From Actinoplanes utahensis (lineage in GTDB: Bacteria > Actinomycetota > Actinomycetes > Mycobacteriales > Micromonosporaceae), in the NCBI RefSeq assembly GCF_016862455.1, contig NZ_BOMZ01000010.1:1-64000 (forward strand): a DNA stretch of 64,000 nt, written 5' to 3'. A model generated the notes under the pieces. The model ran no database searches. It had not been told where the DNA came from and worked only from the letters and a program-made list of their open reading frames with translations. The stretch's first letter is position 1; each line of letters opens with the position of its first letter. The translations under genes were made by a program, and so were the position numbers. Positions 8,208-15,610 of the stretch are shown piece by piece.

Positions 8208-8480
8208 CTAGTCGGGGAGGGCGAGCGGGTGGCGCTGCTCGTCCCGGGCGGCCAGCTGTTCCAGGGCACGGAGGTACTGCGGGCGGCTGATCTCACCGGC
8301 GATCAACTGGGTGACCAGGACGCCTTCGAGACTGAGCGGCGCCCTCGGCTCGGCGTGACCGGACATGCCGGACCGCGACCGGGTGGACCTGCCCTGTTCC
8401 GCCGGCTGTTTCCAGGACGGCCAGAACGCGAGCGCCGCGGCGACCACAAGACCGAGTGTCGCCACCAGCAGGACCATCAT
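8208..8480 (-). CDS. Small membrane protein with SHOCT-like tail
   Basis: The 90-residue product has one N-terminal membrane segment (MMVLLVATLGLVVAAALAFW), a basic/serine-rich linker, and a C-terminal pair of short helices. The tail, with LIAGEISRPQYLRALEQL, matches the SHOCT pattern of an oligomerisation helix ending at GEI-x-x-x-E/Q-Y/F. A GTG at 8489 also opens the frame, but AGGAGG directly abuts it and lies eight bases before ATG 8480, so 8480 is preferred. It is divergent from the DoxX-like gene. Function is unknown. Confidence 0.65.
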   Translation of the reverse strand: MMVLLVATLGLVVAAALAFWPSWKQPAEQGRSTRSRSGMSGHAEPRAPLSLEGVLVTQLIAGEISRPQYLRALEQLAARDEQRHPLALPD

Positions 8481-8766
8481 GAGCGTCACCTCCTGTGTGA
8501 CATCTTCGCCACTGAGCGCGATGATCGGCAGCCGATGCCTGAAAAATCCGTTTCGGCGTGCCGCCGGTGGCGCTCCTCCCCGGATTCTCGACGGCCGCCC
8601 CGCCGGCCGGACAGGCCCGTACCGGATGACCCGTACCCGCCCAGGGGGCCGAACGTCCCGAAACGGACGGGACCTCAGCAGGTCACATACGGGATCTGCG
8701 GCACGGGCGCCGAGCCGGCCGCCGGCGGAGAGTCATAGGTGACGACAGAGTCTCAAGGAGGACCAG
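8481..8766. promoter_or_regulatory. Divergent intergenic region, SHOCT gene / DoxX-like gene
   Basis: This 286-bp region holds the divergent promoters. The plus-strand gene has a strong AAGGAGG at 8756-8762. No protein-coding frame with family features occurs. No clear sigma-70 hexamers or operator palindromes were identified by eye. Confidence 0.4.
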
Positions 8767-9351
8767 ATGGCCACCATCGGTCGCACACACATCACCACCC
8801 TGGAACAGGTCGAGGCGCCCGGCTCGATGCTCACCCACACCGCGTCCCGGGTGCTGGCGGTGCTGCGGATCGTCACCGGGTCGGTCTTTCTCTGGGCCTT
8901 TCTGGACAAGGCGTTCGGCTTCGGCTACGCGACCCCCGGCGAGCGGGCCTGGGTCGATGGCGGCTCCCCTACCCGCGGGTTCCTCTCCGGTGTCGAGGTC
9001 GGCCCGTTCCAGGACGTCTTCCACGGCATCGCCGGCGCGGCCTGGGCCGACTGGCTGTTCATGCTGGGCCTGCTCGGCATCGGCGTCGCGCTGATCCTCG
9101 GCATCGGCCTGCGGGTCGCCGCGGCCGCCGCCGGCCTGATGATGGCCTTCATGTGGATCGCCGAGTGGCCGCTCGCCCAGCACACCAGCAGCGGCGAGGC
9201 GACCCGGTCGAGCAACCCGCTGATCGACTACCACGTCGTCTACGGGATCACCGCCGCGGTGCTGGCCCTCACCTACGCCGGGCACACCTGGGGCCTCGGC
9301 CGCCGGTGGGCGAAGCTGGGATTCGTCCAGAAGAACCGCTGGCTCATCTGA
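8767..9351 (+). CDS. DoxX-like integral membrane protein
   Basis: The 194-residue protein has four predicted membrane helices: ILRIVTGSVFLWAFLDKAFG-type start (from about residue 35), WLFMLGLLGIGVALILGIGL, AAAAGLMMAFMWIAEWPLA, and YGITAAVLALTYAG. The pattern R-I-x-x-G-x-x-F-x-W-x-x-x-D-K-x-F-G and the loop with NPLIDYH are typical of actinomycete DoxX/DoxD-like proteins. Such proteins have been linked to thiosulfate:quinone oxidoreductase subunits and to redox-stress membrane complexes, but most are uncharacterised. Start ATG 8767 has AAGGAGG five bases upstream. Confidence 0.75.
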   Translation: MATIGRTHITTLEQVEAPGSMLTHTASRVLAVLRIVTGSVFLWAFLDKAFGFGYATPGERAWVDGGSPTRGFLSGVEVGPFQDVFHGIAGAAWADWLFMLGLLGIGVALILGIGLRVAAAAAGLMMAFMWIAEWPLAQHTSSGEATRSSNPLIDYHVVYGITAAVLALTYAGHTWGLGRRWAKLGFVQKNRWLI

Positions 9352-9418
9352 CCACGTCGACAGTCACGCCCGGCCGGGCCCGACCCGGCCGGGCTTCACC
9401 GTGTGCGCGGATGGCACC

Positions 9419-10324
9419 ATGACGGTCGAACCGCGGTCGATCGATGTGCGTACCCCGGGATATCCGCAAGGCCGACCGCGGACGGAGCCGGAGATGATCG
9501 AGACCGAGATCGACGAGGACGACCCGCAGCTGTGGGAGCCCCGGCGCACCCCCGGATGGGCTGTCCCGTTCACCGCCGTGACCGGCCTGGCGGCCGTGGC
9601 GGCCCTGATCCTGTCGGCCCGTTCGGCCGCCGGTGGCTCCGGGGGGTGGTCGGCTCTGGCGCTGCTGTTCGCGGTGCTCTCCGGGCACGCCGCCGGCTAC
9701 GGCGTCTATCTGGGCTGGTGTCCCGGGCGGCGCGGGCCGCGGATGCCGGAGACGACCGCCACCGGTACCGCCTTCAGCTACTCCCGGTGGGGCTACTACT
9801 GGTATGTGAGCCTCGTCGGCCTGGCCGTCACCGGCCTCACCGTGTTCGCGCTGCTGTCGTTCGGCAACGGGGTGGCCGGCCTGCTCTTCGCCGTCTGCAC
9901 GCTGCTGGTCTGCCTGGCCGGCGCCGCGGTCGCCGGGCTGATGCTCTGTCTGGCGCCGGGCCGTCTCACCCTCACCCCGGACGGCCTGCATCACCGGAGC
10001 CTCAGCTTCACCCAGTACTCCCCCTGGTCGTCGGTGTTCGCCGTGGAACCCGTCGAGATCGGTCACGAACGGGCCGTCGTCGTCGAGGTCGAGGCCTCCG
10101 AAGCCGACCGGATCAGGCACTATCTGCCGAGACCGCTGCGTCCCGAGCACCCGCTGCTGCCGTCCATCGTGGTCACCGACACGTGGCTGGCCACCGACCC
10201 GCTGCTGGTCTACGAGACGCTCTGGCATTACCACGCCAACCCGGACGACCGCGCCGAGCTCGGCACCCCCGCCGCCCTCGAGCGCATCCTCCATCGCCGC
10301 TGGACCGCTCCGGCCGACGGCTGA
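9419..10324 (+). CDS. Membrane protein with PH-like C-terminal domain, paralog 1 of 3
   Basis: The 301-residue protein has two pairs of membrane helices and a soluble tail. The first pair ends at GYGVYLGWCPGRRG and is followed by FSYSRWGYYWYVS. The second pair is followed by LTLTPDGLHHR and SPWSSVFAVE, which resembles the bacterial PH-like fold. The protein ends with VYETLWHYHANPDDRAEL. It shares all these landmarks with the genes at 10324 and 11980. Start choice is uncertain: 9419 is preferred because MTVEPR is mirrored by MSVEPR upstream of paralog 3. ATG 9494 is the alternative. Its last base overlaps the start of paralog 2, so the two are probably translationally coupled. Function is unknown. 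Confidence 0.65.
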   Translation: MTVEPRSIDVRTPGYPQGRPRTEPEMIETEIDEDDPQLWEPRRTPGWAVPFTAVTGLAAVAALILSARSAAGGSGGWSALALLFAVLSGHAAGYGVYLGWCPGRRGPRMPETTATGTAFSYSRWGYYWYVSLVGLAVTGLTVFALLSFGNGVAGLLFAVCTLLVCLAGAAVAGLMLCLAPGRLTLTPDGLHHRSLSFTQYSPWSSVFAVEPVEIGHERAVVVEVEASEADRIRHYLPRPLRPEHPLLPSIVVTDTWLATDPLLVYETLWHYHANPDDRAELGTPAALERILHRRWTAPADG

Positions 10325-11154
10325 TGAGCGGCGACGTGGACGCGACCCCGCCGGTGTACCTGGAGGCGCCGCGCCCCTGGGTCCACGGCCGGCGGCCGTA
10401 CCTCCGTCTGGCCGCCGCCCTGGTCCTGGCCGCGTTCGCGCTGCTCGTCCTGGTGGCGCTGCCCCGCCTGATCCTCGACGGCGACGCTGTCGCGACAGCC
10501 GTCGCCGTTCTCACCGCCTCGCTCAGCGGCCACCTGGCCGGGTTGTTCGCGTTCGCCGGCTGGCGCCCGCGGCGCCGGCACGTCGCACCGGTGGCCGGGA
10601 CCGGTCTGACGTTTCGGTACTCTCGGTGGGCGTACTACTGGCCGATCGGGGTCAAGGCCACCCTGCTCGCCGCGTTCGTCCTGCTGTGCGTCCTGACCCG
10701 CGACCCGGTGGGCGTGGGGCTGCTGGCCGTGGTTGCGAGCCCGGTCCTGATCCGCAGCGCGCTGTTCCATCTGCGGATGCTGCGGCACGGCTTCGGGTCG
10801 CTGACGCTCAGCCCGGCCGGCATCCACCATCACGGGGCCGGCTTCCAGCACTTCGTGCCGTGGCGGGCGGTCATCGAGGTGCGGCCGGGCCGGATCGCGG
10901 GCCATCCGGCGCTGGTGATCCACAACATCCCCACCGACGCGACCCGGGTGCGCCGCCAGCGGTTCCGCCGTCTCGGCACCCTGGAGGAGGCCCTGCTGCC
11001 GTCGATGACCGTGCGCGGATCGCTGCCGGCCGCCGACCCGGAGCAGGTCTACCTGGCGGTGCGCCACTACTTCGTCAATCCCGGTCACCGCACCGAGCTG
11101 TCGTCCCCGGCCGCCGTGACCCGCGTCCGGCAGGGACGGTTCCTGATCCGCTGA
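10324..11154 (+). CDS. Membrane protein with PH-like C-terminal domain, paralog 2 of 3
   Basis: The 276-residue protein begins inside the stop codon of paralog 1 (TGATG). It has the same layout: first helix pair ending GHLAGLFAFAGWRPRRR, then FRYSRWAYYWPIG, a second helix pair, then LTLSPAGIHHHGAGFQ with VPWRAVIEV, and VRHYFVNPGHRTEL at the end. Sequence identity to paralog 1 is modest but the invariant motifs are in register, so tandem duplication is old. No enzymatic motif is visible. A role in sensing membrane or envelope state is possible but speculative. Confidence 0.7.
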   Translation: MSGDVDATPPVYLEAPRPWVHGRRPYLRLAAALVLAAFALLVLVALPRLILDGDAVATAVAVLTASLSGHLAGLFAFAGWRPRRRHVAPVAGTGLTFRYSRWAYYWPIGVKATLLAAFVLLCVLTRDPVGVGLLAVVASPVLIRSALFHLRMLRHGFGSLTLSPAGIHHHGAGFQHFVPWRAVIEVRPGRIAGHPALVIHNIPTDATRVRRQRFRRLGTLEEALLPSMTVRGSLPAADPEQVYLAVRHYFVNPGHRTELSSPAAVTRVRQGRFLIR

Positions 11155-11226
11155 ACCGATCGGGCCGGCCGGCGCCGTCACGACTGGTGGGTCGGCGGTG
11201 ACGAGCACCCGGCGTCCGGGCGCCCG

Positions 11227-11817
11227 TCAGAGGCCGAGGTTGTCGGCGAGCCAGCTGCGGGCCCCGGAGCCCGGCGGTTTGGACTTGACCACGACGCTGC
11301 TCAGCCAGGCGTGCACCCGGACCCGGATGATCGGGGTGCCGGGCAGCCGCGGGACCGCCGCGAGCCGCAGCTCCTCGGAGCTGAGGGCGCTGGTGCCGGT
11401 CAGCTCGACCTCGACACCCTCGGGGACGACCACCTTGATCTCGCCGAGGACGCAGGTCCCGGTGATCTCGATGACGTCCTCGCCGGTGACGACATCACGC
11501 AGGTCCAGTGTCGTCGCCCCGAGCAGGGTGAACGTGCTGAGCCGCCCGGACGGCAGCCGCCACCGGCCGCGGCGTCTGCGCTCGCTGAGGACGGTGACGA
11601 CCCGGTCGACGGTGCGCGCGGACCCGACGACCGGCGCCGGGGCGAGGCCCTCGGAGGCGCGGGCGAGCTCCACGTCGGTGCTCGCGGCCCAGGCGGCCCC
11701 GACGCGGACGCTGAACTCCTCCAGGGTGATCCGCCCGTCACCGCACGCCTGTTGCAGCAGCTCGGCCACCCGCTCCCGGTCATCGTCGGAGATCGGTGCC
11801 GGCACAGGAAGTCCCAC
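11227..11817 (-). CDS. DUF1707 protein with LiaF-like C-terminal domain
   Basis: The 196-residue protein opens with a DUF1707 module (DRERVAELLQQACGDGRITL and the following helix ELARA), a SHOCT-like element found mainly in actinobacteria. Its C-terminal half, FTLLGATTLDLRD to VCVLGEIKVVVPEGVEVEL-type beta strands, matches the cell-wall-active antibiotic response (LiaF/YvqF C-terminal) beta-helical domain. There is no membrane segment. Homologous modules elsewhere sense envelope stress or tether signalling proteins. The gene lies between paralogs 2 and 3 of the PH-like family on the opposite strand. Confidence 0.8.
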   Translation of the reverse strand: MGLPVPAPISDDDRERVAELLQQACGDGRITLEEFSVRVGAAWAASTDVELARASEGLAPAPVVGSARTVDRVVTVLSERRRRGRWRLPSGRLSTFTLLGATTLDLRDVVTGEDVIEITGTCVLGEIKVVVPEGVEVELTGTSALSSEELRLAAVPRLPGTPIIRVRVHAWLSSVVVKSKPPGSGARSWLADNLGL

Positions 11818-11979
11818 GGCCGCCGACGCTACCGCCCGGCCGCAACCGTGTCACGCACGCACCCATGGATGTCGATCACGATGAGCGTCGAACCGCGGCC
11901 GACCGGCGCGCGTACACCCCGTCATGACCGGGCCCGGCCGCGCACGCGAGCCACCCCGCAAACGTCTAGGGAGATGGCG

Positions 11980-12756
11980 ATGTCCACGTCGGGGCCGGCG
12001 ACCACGGTGACGGTCTCCTTGTGGTTCCTGGGTCTGCTCGGGATCGTGTCGGCGGGTCTCGCGATCGGCGCGGCGGTGGACGGCGATCCGGCCGCGGCGC
12101 TGGGGTTCGGGGCGGCCGCCGTCTTCTTCGGCCATCTGGTCGGCTTCGGCGTCCACCTGTGGTGGCGGCGGTACCGCTGGGAGCCGTCGGCGGCGGACGG
12201 CGGCGTGACGTTCCACTACTCCGGCTGGGCGTACTACTGGGTCGTCAGCGTCGCCGGCCTGATGATCCTCGCGCTACTGACCGTCGGCGCGGCTTTCCTG
12301 CTGGCGGGCGATCCACCGGCGAGCGTCCTGGTGCCGCTGGTCACCGCCGGCCTGGCCGCACTGTTCGGGCTGGCCGTGCTGCGCCAGGTCTACGGCGGCC
12401 GCGGCTGGCTGCGGCTGACACCTGCCGGGCTGGAGCATCACGGCCCGGGTTACCTGCACCGCCTGTCCTGGGACGCGGTCGCCGAGGTCAGCACCACCAC
12501 GGTCGAGAACGGTTCGCCGCTGATCGTCCTGCGGCCGACCGCTGCGGCCCCGGTGGAGATCACGTACGCGCTGCCCCGGCCGATCGGCCGCCACCACGTG
12601 CGGCTGCTGCCGTCGATGACGGTCCGCGGCATGTGGCTGGCCGACGACCCCTCGATCGTCTACCGGACGCTGCGCCATTACCACACCCATCCGACCCACC
12701 GCCCGGAGCTCACCGCCGGAACCGCGCTGGACCGCATCCGGGAGCGCCGGCTCTGA
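11980..12756 (+). CDS. Membrane protein with PH-like C-terminal domain, paralog 3 of 3
   Basis: The 258-residue protein has the same architecture as the two copies upstream: helix pair ending GHLVGFGVHLWWRRYRW, then FHYSGWAYYWVVS, a second pair, LRLTPAGLEHHGPGY with LSWDAVAEV, and LRHYHTHPTHRPEL. ATG 11980 has AGGGAG six bases upstream and is preferred. ATG 11881 is in frame and gives MSVEPRPTGARTP, similar to the start of paralog 1, so either the upstream codons are translated or the 5' regions share an ancestral leader. It is separated from the other two copies by the DUF1707 gene. Confidence 0.65.
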   Translation: MSTSGPATTVTVSLWFLGLLGIVSAGLAIGAAVDGDPAAALGFGAAAVFFGHLVGFGVHLWWRRYRWEPSAADGGVTFHYSGWAYYWVVSVAGLMILALLTVGAAFLLAGDPPASVLVPLVTAGLAALFGLAVLRQVYGGRGWLRLTPAGLEHHGPGYLHRLSWDAVAEVSTTTVENGSPLIVLRPTAAAPVEITYALPRPIGRHHVRLLPSMTVRGMWLADDPSIVYRTLRHYHTHPTHRPELTAGTALDRIRERRL

Positions 12757-12816
12757 CGGAAGGGAACGGCGGCTCCGGCAGAAGGAAGCGGCGGCCCTGA
12801 CGGATGGGAACGGCGG
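12751..12816. repeat. 22-bp tandem repeat, three units
   Basis: Units at 12751, 12773 and 12795 share the pattern C(T/C)C(T)GACGGAAGGGAACGGCGG, with a partial fourth unit after 12817. The first unit includes the stop codon of paralog 3, so the array begins exactly at the gene end. Confidence 0.65.
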
Positions 12817-12927
12817 CCCTGACAACGTTGCACCCCGACCGCAACCGTTCCGGCAACCGTGCCGCAACCGGCCCCGCAAAAGATCGACGGCGAGAGCGAT
12901 CAAGATCAGATTGAGGGGGTACGGACG

Positions 12928-13029
12928 ATGGCCGCGAGAATCGGAGCCGCAGTCGCCGTGATAGCCGGATTCGTCAGCCTGGCCGGCGGGATCGCCGCTC
13001 CCCTGTACGCAGCGTTCGGGCCGAGCTGA
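12928..13029 (+). CDS. 33-residue hydrophobic peptide
   Basis: A short frame, MAARIGAAVAVIAGFVSLAG and thirteen more residues ending AAFGPS, is preceded by GAGGGGG eight bases before the ATG. It encodes one membrane-spanning or signal-like helix with a single basic residue near the start. It lies 15 bases before the helicase start, so it could be a small membrane peptide or a leader for the helicase gene. The upstream 80 bases contain three spaced copies of GCAACCG. Coding status is supported by the ribosome binding site and composition only. Confidence 0.45.
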   Translation: MAARIGAAVAVIAGFVSLAGGIAAPLYAAFGPS

Positions 13030-13044
13030 CACACTTGACCGATC

Positions 13045-15531
13045 ATGACGCTGACCGATCGCCTGCCGGGCTCCGCCGAACCTGACGCCGTCTTCGACGC
13101 CTTTCAATCCTGGGTGTCGGAACAGGGCCTGACCCTGTACCCGCATCAGGAGGAGGCGCTGATCGAGATCGCGACCGGCGCGAACGTCATCCTCAACACC
13201 CCCACCGGCTCGGGCAAGAGCCTGGTCGCGACCGGCGCGCACTTCGCCGCCCTGGCGGGCAACCGCACCACCTTCTACACCGCCCCGATCAAGGCGCTGG
13301 TCAGTGAGAAGTTCTTCGCCCTGTGCGCGGTCTTCGGCGCGCACAACGTGGGCATGCTGACCGGTGACGCGAACGTGAACGCGGACGCCCCGATCATCTG
13401 CTGCACCGCCGAGATCCTGGCGAACCTGGCGTTGCGCGAGGGCGCGGACGCCGATGTCGGCCAGGTGGTGATGGACGAGTTCCACTTCTACGCCGAGCCG
13501 GACCGCGGCTGGGCGTGGCAGGTGCCGCTGATCGAGCTGCCGCAGGCGCAGTTCATCCTGATGTCGGCGACGCTCGGCGACACGACCCGGTTCGTGGACG
13601 ATCTGTCGAAACGGACCGGCCGGGACACCGCCGTGGTGGCGAACGCGGAGCGCCCCGTCCCGCTGACCTTCGAGTACGCGATGACCCCGCTGCACGAGAC
13701 CATCGAGGAGCTGCTGTCCACCAAGCAGTCGCCGGTCTACATCGTGCACTTCACCCAGGCCGCGGCCCTGGAACGGGCGCAGTCGCTGATGAGCATCAAC
13801 ATGTGCACCCGGGCGGAGAAGGACGCGATCGCCGCCGCGATCGGCAACTTCCGGTTCACCGCCGGTTTCGGGCGCACCCTGTCCCGGCTGGTGCGGCACG
13901 GCATCGGCGTGCACCACGCGGGCATGCTGCCGAAATACCGCCGGCTGGTGGAGACCCTCGCCCAGGCCGGTCTGCTGAAGGTGATCTGCGGCACCGACAC
14001 TCTCGGCGTCGGCATCAACGTCCCGATCCGCACGGTGCTGTTCACCGGCCTGTCGAAGTACGACGGGGTGAAGACCCGCCTGCTCAAGGCCCGCGAGTTC
14101 CACCAGATCGCGGGCCGGGCCGGCCGGGCCGGTTACGACACCATCGGCACGGTGATCGTGCAGGCCCCCGAGCACGTCATCGACAACGAGCGGGCCCTCG
14201 CCAAGGCCGGCGACGATCCGAAGAAACGCCGCAAGGTGGTCCGGAAGAAGCCGCCGGAGGGGCAGATCGGCTGGGGCAAGCCGACCTACGAGCGCCTGGT
14301 CGAGGCCGAGCCGGAGCCGCTGACCTCGTCGTTCCAGGTCAGCCACGCGATGCTGCTGAACGTGATGAACCGGGGCGGCGACCCGTTCCAGGCGATGAAG
14401 CACCTGCTGACCGAGAACCACGAGGAACGCCACGCCCAGCGCCGGCACATCCGCCGGGCCATCGCGATCGCCCGCGCCCTGATCGCCGGGGGCGTGATCG
14501 AACGTACCGAGGAAGGGGTCTATCGCCTCGTCGAGGACCTCCAGCTGGACTTCGCGCTGAACCAGGCGCTGTCGCCGTTCGCCCTGGCCTGCCTGGAACT
14601 GCTCGACCGGGAGTCCCCGGAGTACCCGCTCGACGTCGTCTCGGTGATCGAGTCGACCCTGGAGGACCCCCGCCAGATCGTCTCCGAGCAGCGCAAGAAG
14701 GCGCGTGGCGAGGCGATCAACGCGATGAAGGCCGAGGGCATCGAGTACGAGGAGCGCATGCAGCTCCTGGAGGACGTGACCTGGCCGCAGCCGCTGAAGG
14801 AGCTGCTCGAGGCGGCCTATGAGACGTACCGCCGCGGTCACCCGTGGGTCGCCGACTACGAGCTGAAGCCCAAGTCGGTGGTCCGTGACATGTACGAGCG
14901 GGCGATGACGTTCACCGAGTACGTCTCGTTCTACGGCCTGTCCCGTTCCGAGGGCCTGGTGCTGCGCTACCTCGCCGACGCGTACCGGGCGCTGCGGCAG
15001 ACCGTTCCCGAGGACGCCCGGACCGAGGAGCTCACCGACCTGATCGAATGGCTCGGCGAGCTGGTCCGGCAGGTCGACTCCAGCCTCCTCGACGAGTGGG
15101 CGCGCCTGCAGAACCCGACCGGCGAGGAGGTCGAGGTCCGCATCGACGACAAGCCGCCCGCGGTCACCCGCAACGTCCGCGCCTTCCGGGTGCTGGTCCG
15201 CAACGCCATGTTCCGGCGGGTGGAGCTGGCCGCGCTGCGCCGCTGGGACCTGCTCGGCGAGATGGACGCCGAGTCCGGCTGGACCGCCGAACGCTGGCAG
15301 AAGGCCATCACCGAGTACTTCGAGGAGTACGGCGAGCTGGGCACCGGCCCGTCCGCGCGCGGCCCGGCGTTCCTGCACCTCGACCAGGGCGCCGCGGTGT
15401 GGACGGTCCGGCAGGTCTTCGAGGACCCGGACGGCGACCACGACTGGGGTATCGAGGCGACGATCGACCTGGCCTCCTCCGACGAGATCGGCACCGCCGC
15501 GATCACCGTGACGGCCGTCGGCCCGCATTGA
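13045..15531 (+). CDS. Ski2-like DEAD/DEAH-box RNA helicase with DUF3516
   Basis: The 828-residue protein carries the full SF2 helicase set. The Q-like LYPHQEEAL (31-39) is followed by motif I NTPTGSGKS (Lys58), motif Ia TAPIKALVSE, motif II DEFH (144-147) and motif III MSATLGDT. Then come VHHAGMLPKYRR, CGTDTLGVGINVP and motif VI HQIAGRAGRAGYD (near 360). The C-terminal 350 residues match the DUF3516 region of actinobacterial members, replacing the arch/ratchet part of Ski2/Mtr4. The family is thought to act on structured RNA or to assist RNA decay. Start ATG 13045 lacks a strong ribosome site, which may indicate coupling to the small upstream peptide. Confidence 0.92.
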   Translation: MTLTDRLPGSAEPDAVFDAFQSWVSEQGLTLYPHQEEALIEIATGANVILNTPTGSGKSLVATGAHFAALAGNRTTFYTAPIKALVSEKFFALCAVFGAHNVGMLTGDANVNADAPIICCTAEILANLALREGADADVGQVVMDEFHFYAEPDRGWAWQVPLIELPQAQFILMSATLGDTTRFVDDLSKRTGRDTAVVANAERPVPLTFEYAMTPLHETIEELLSTKQSPVYIVHFTQAAALERAQSLMSINMCTRAEKDAIAAAIGNFRFTAGFGRTLSRLVRHGIGVHHAGMLPKYRRLVETLAQAGLLKVICGTDTLGVGINVPIRTVLFTGLSKYDGVKTRLLKAREFHQIAGRAGRAGYDTIGTVIVQAPEHVIDNERALAKAGDDPKKRRKVVRKKPPEGQIGWGKPTYERLVEAEPEPLTSSFQVSHAMLLNVMNRGGDPFQAMKHLLTENHEERHAQRRHIRRAIAIARALIAGGVIERTEEGVYRLVEDLQLDFALNQALSPFALACLELLDRESPEYPLDVVSVIESTLEDPRQIVSEQRKKARGEAINAMKAEGIEYEERMQLLEDVTWPQPLKELLEAAYETYRRGHPWVADYELKPKSVVRDMYERAMTFTEYVSFYGLSRSEGLVLRYLADAYRALRQTVPEDARTEELTDLIEWLGELVRQVDSSLLDEWARLQNPTGEEVEVRIDDKPPAVTRNVRAFRVLVRNAMFRRVELAALRRWDLLGEMDAESGWTAERWQKAITEYFEEYGELGTGPSARGPAFLHLDQGAAVWTVRQVFEDPDGDHDWGIEATIDLASSDEIGTAAITVTAVGPH

Positions 15532-15610
15532 GACCCGAGACCCGGCCGCGGTGAGTGCCGTCTCGGGCGGCCGATCGCCTGCTGGACCGCACTGAGTAGG
15601 GTCGCTCGTC

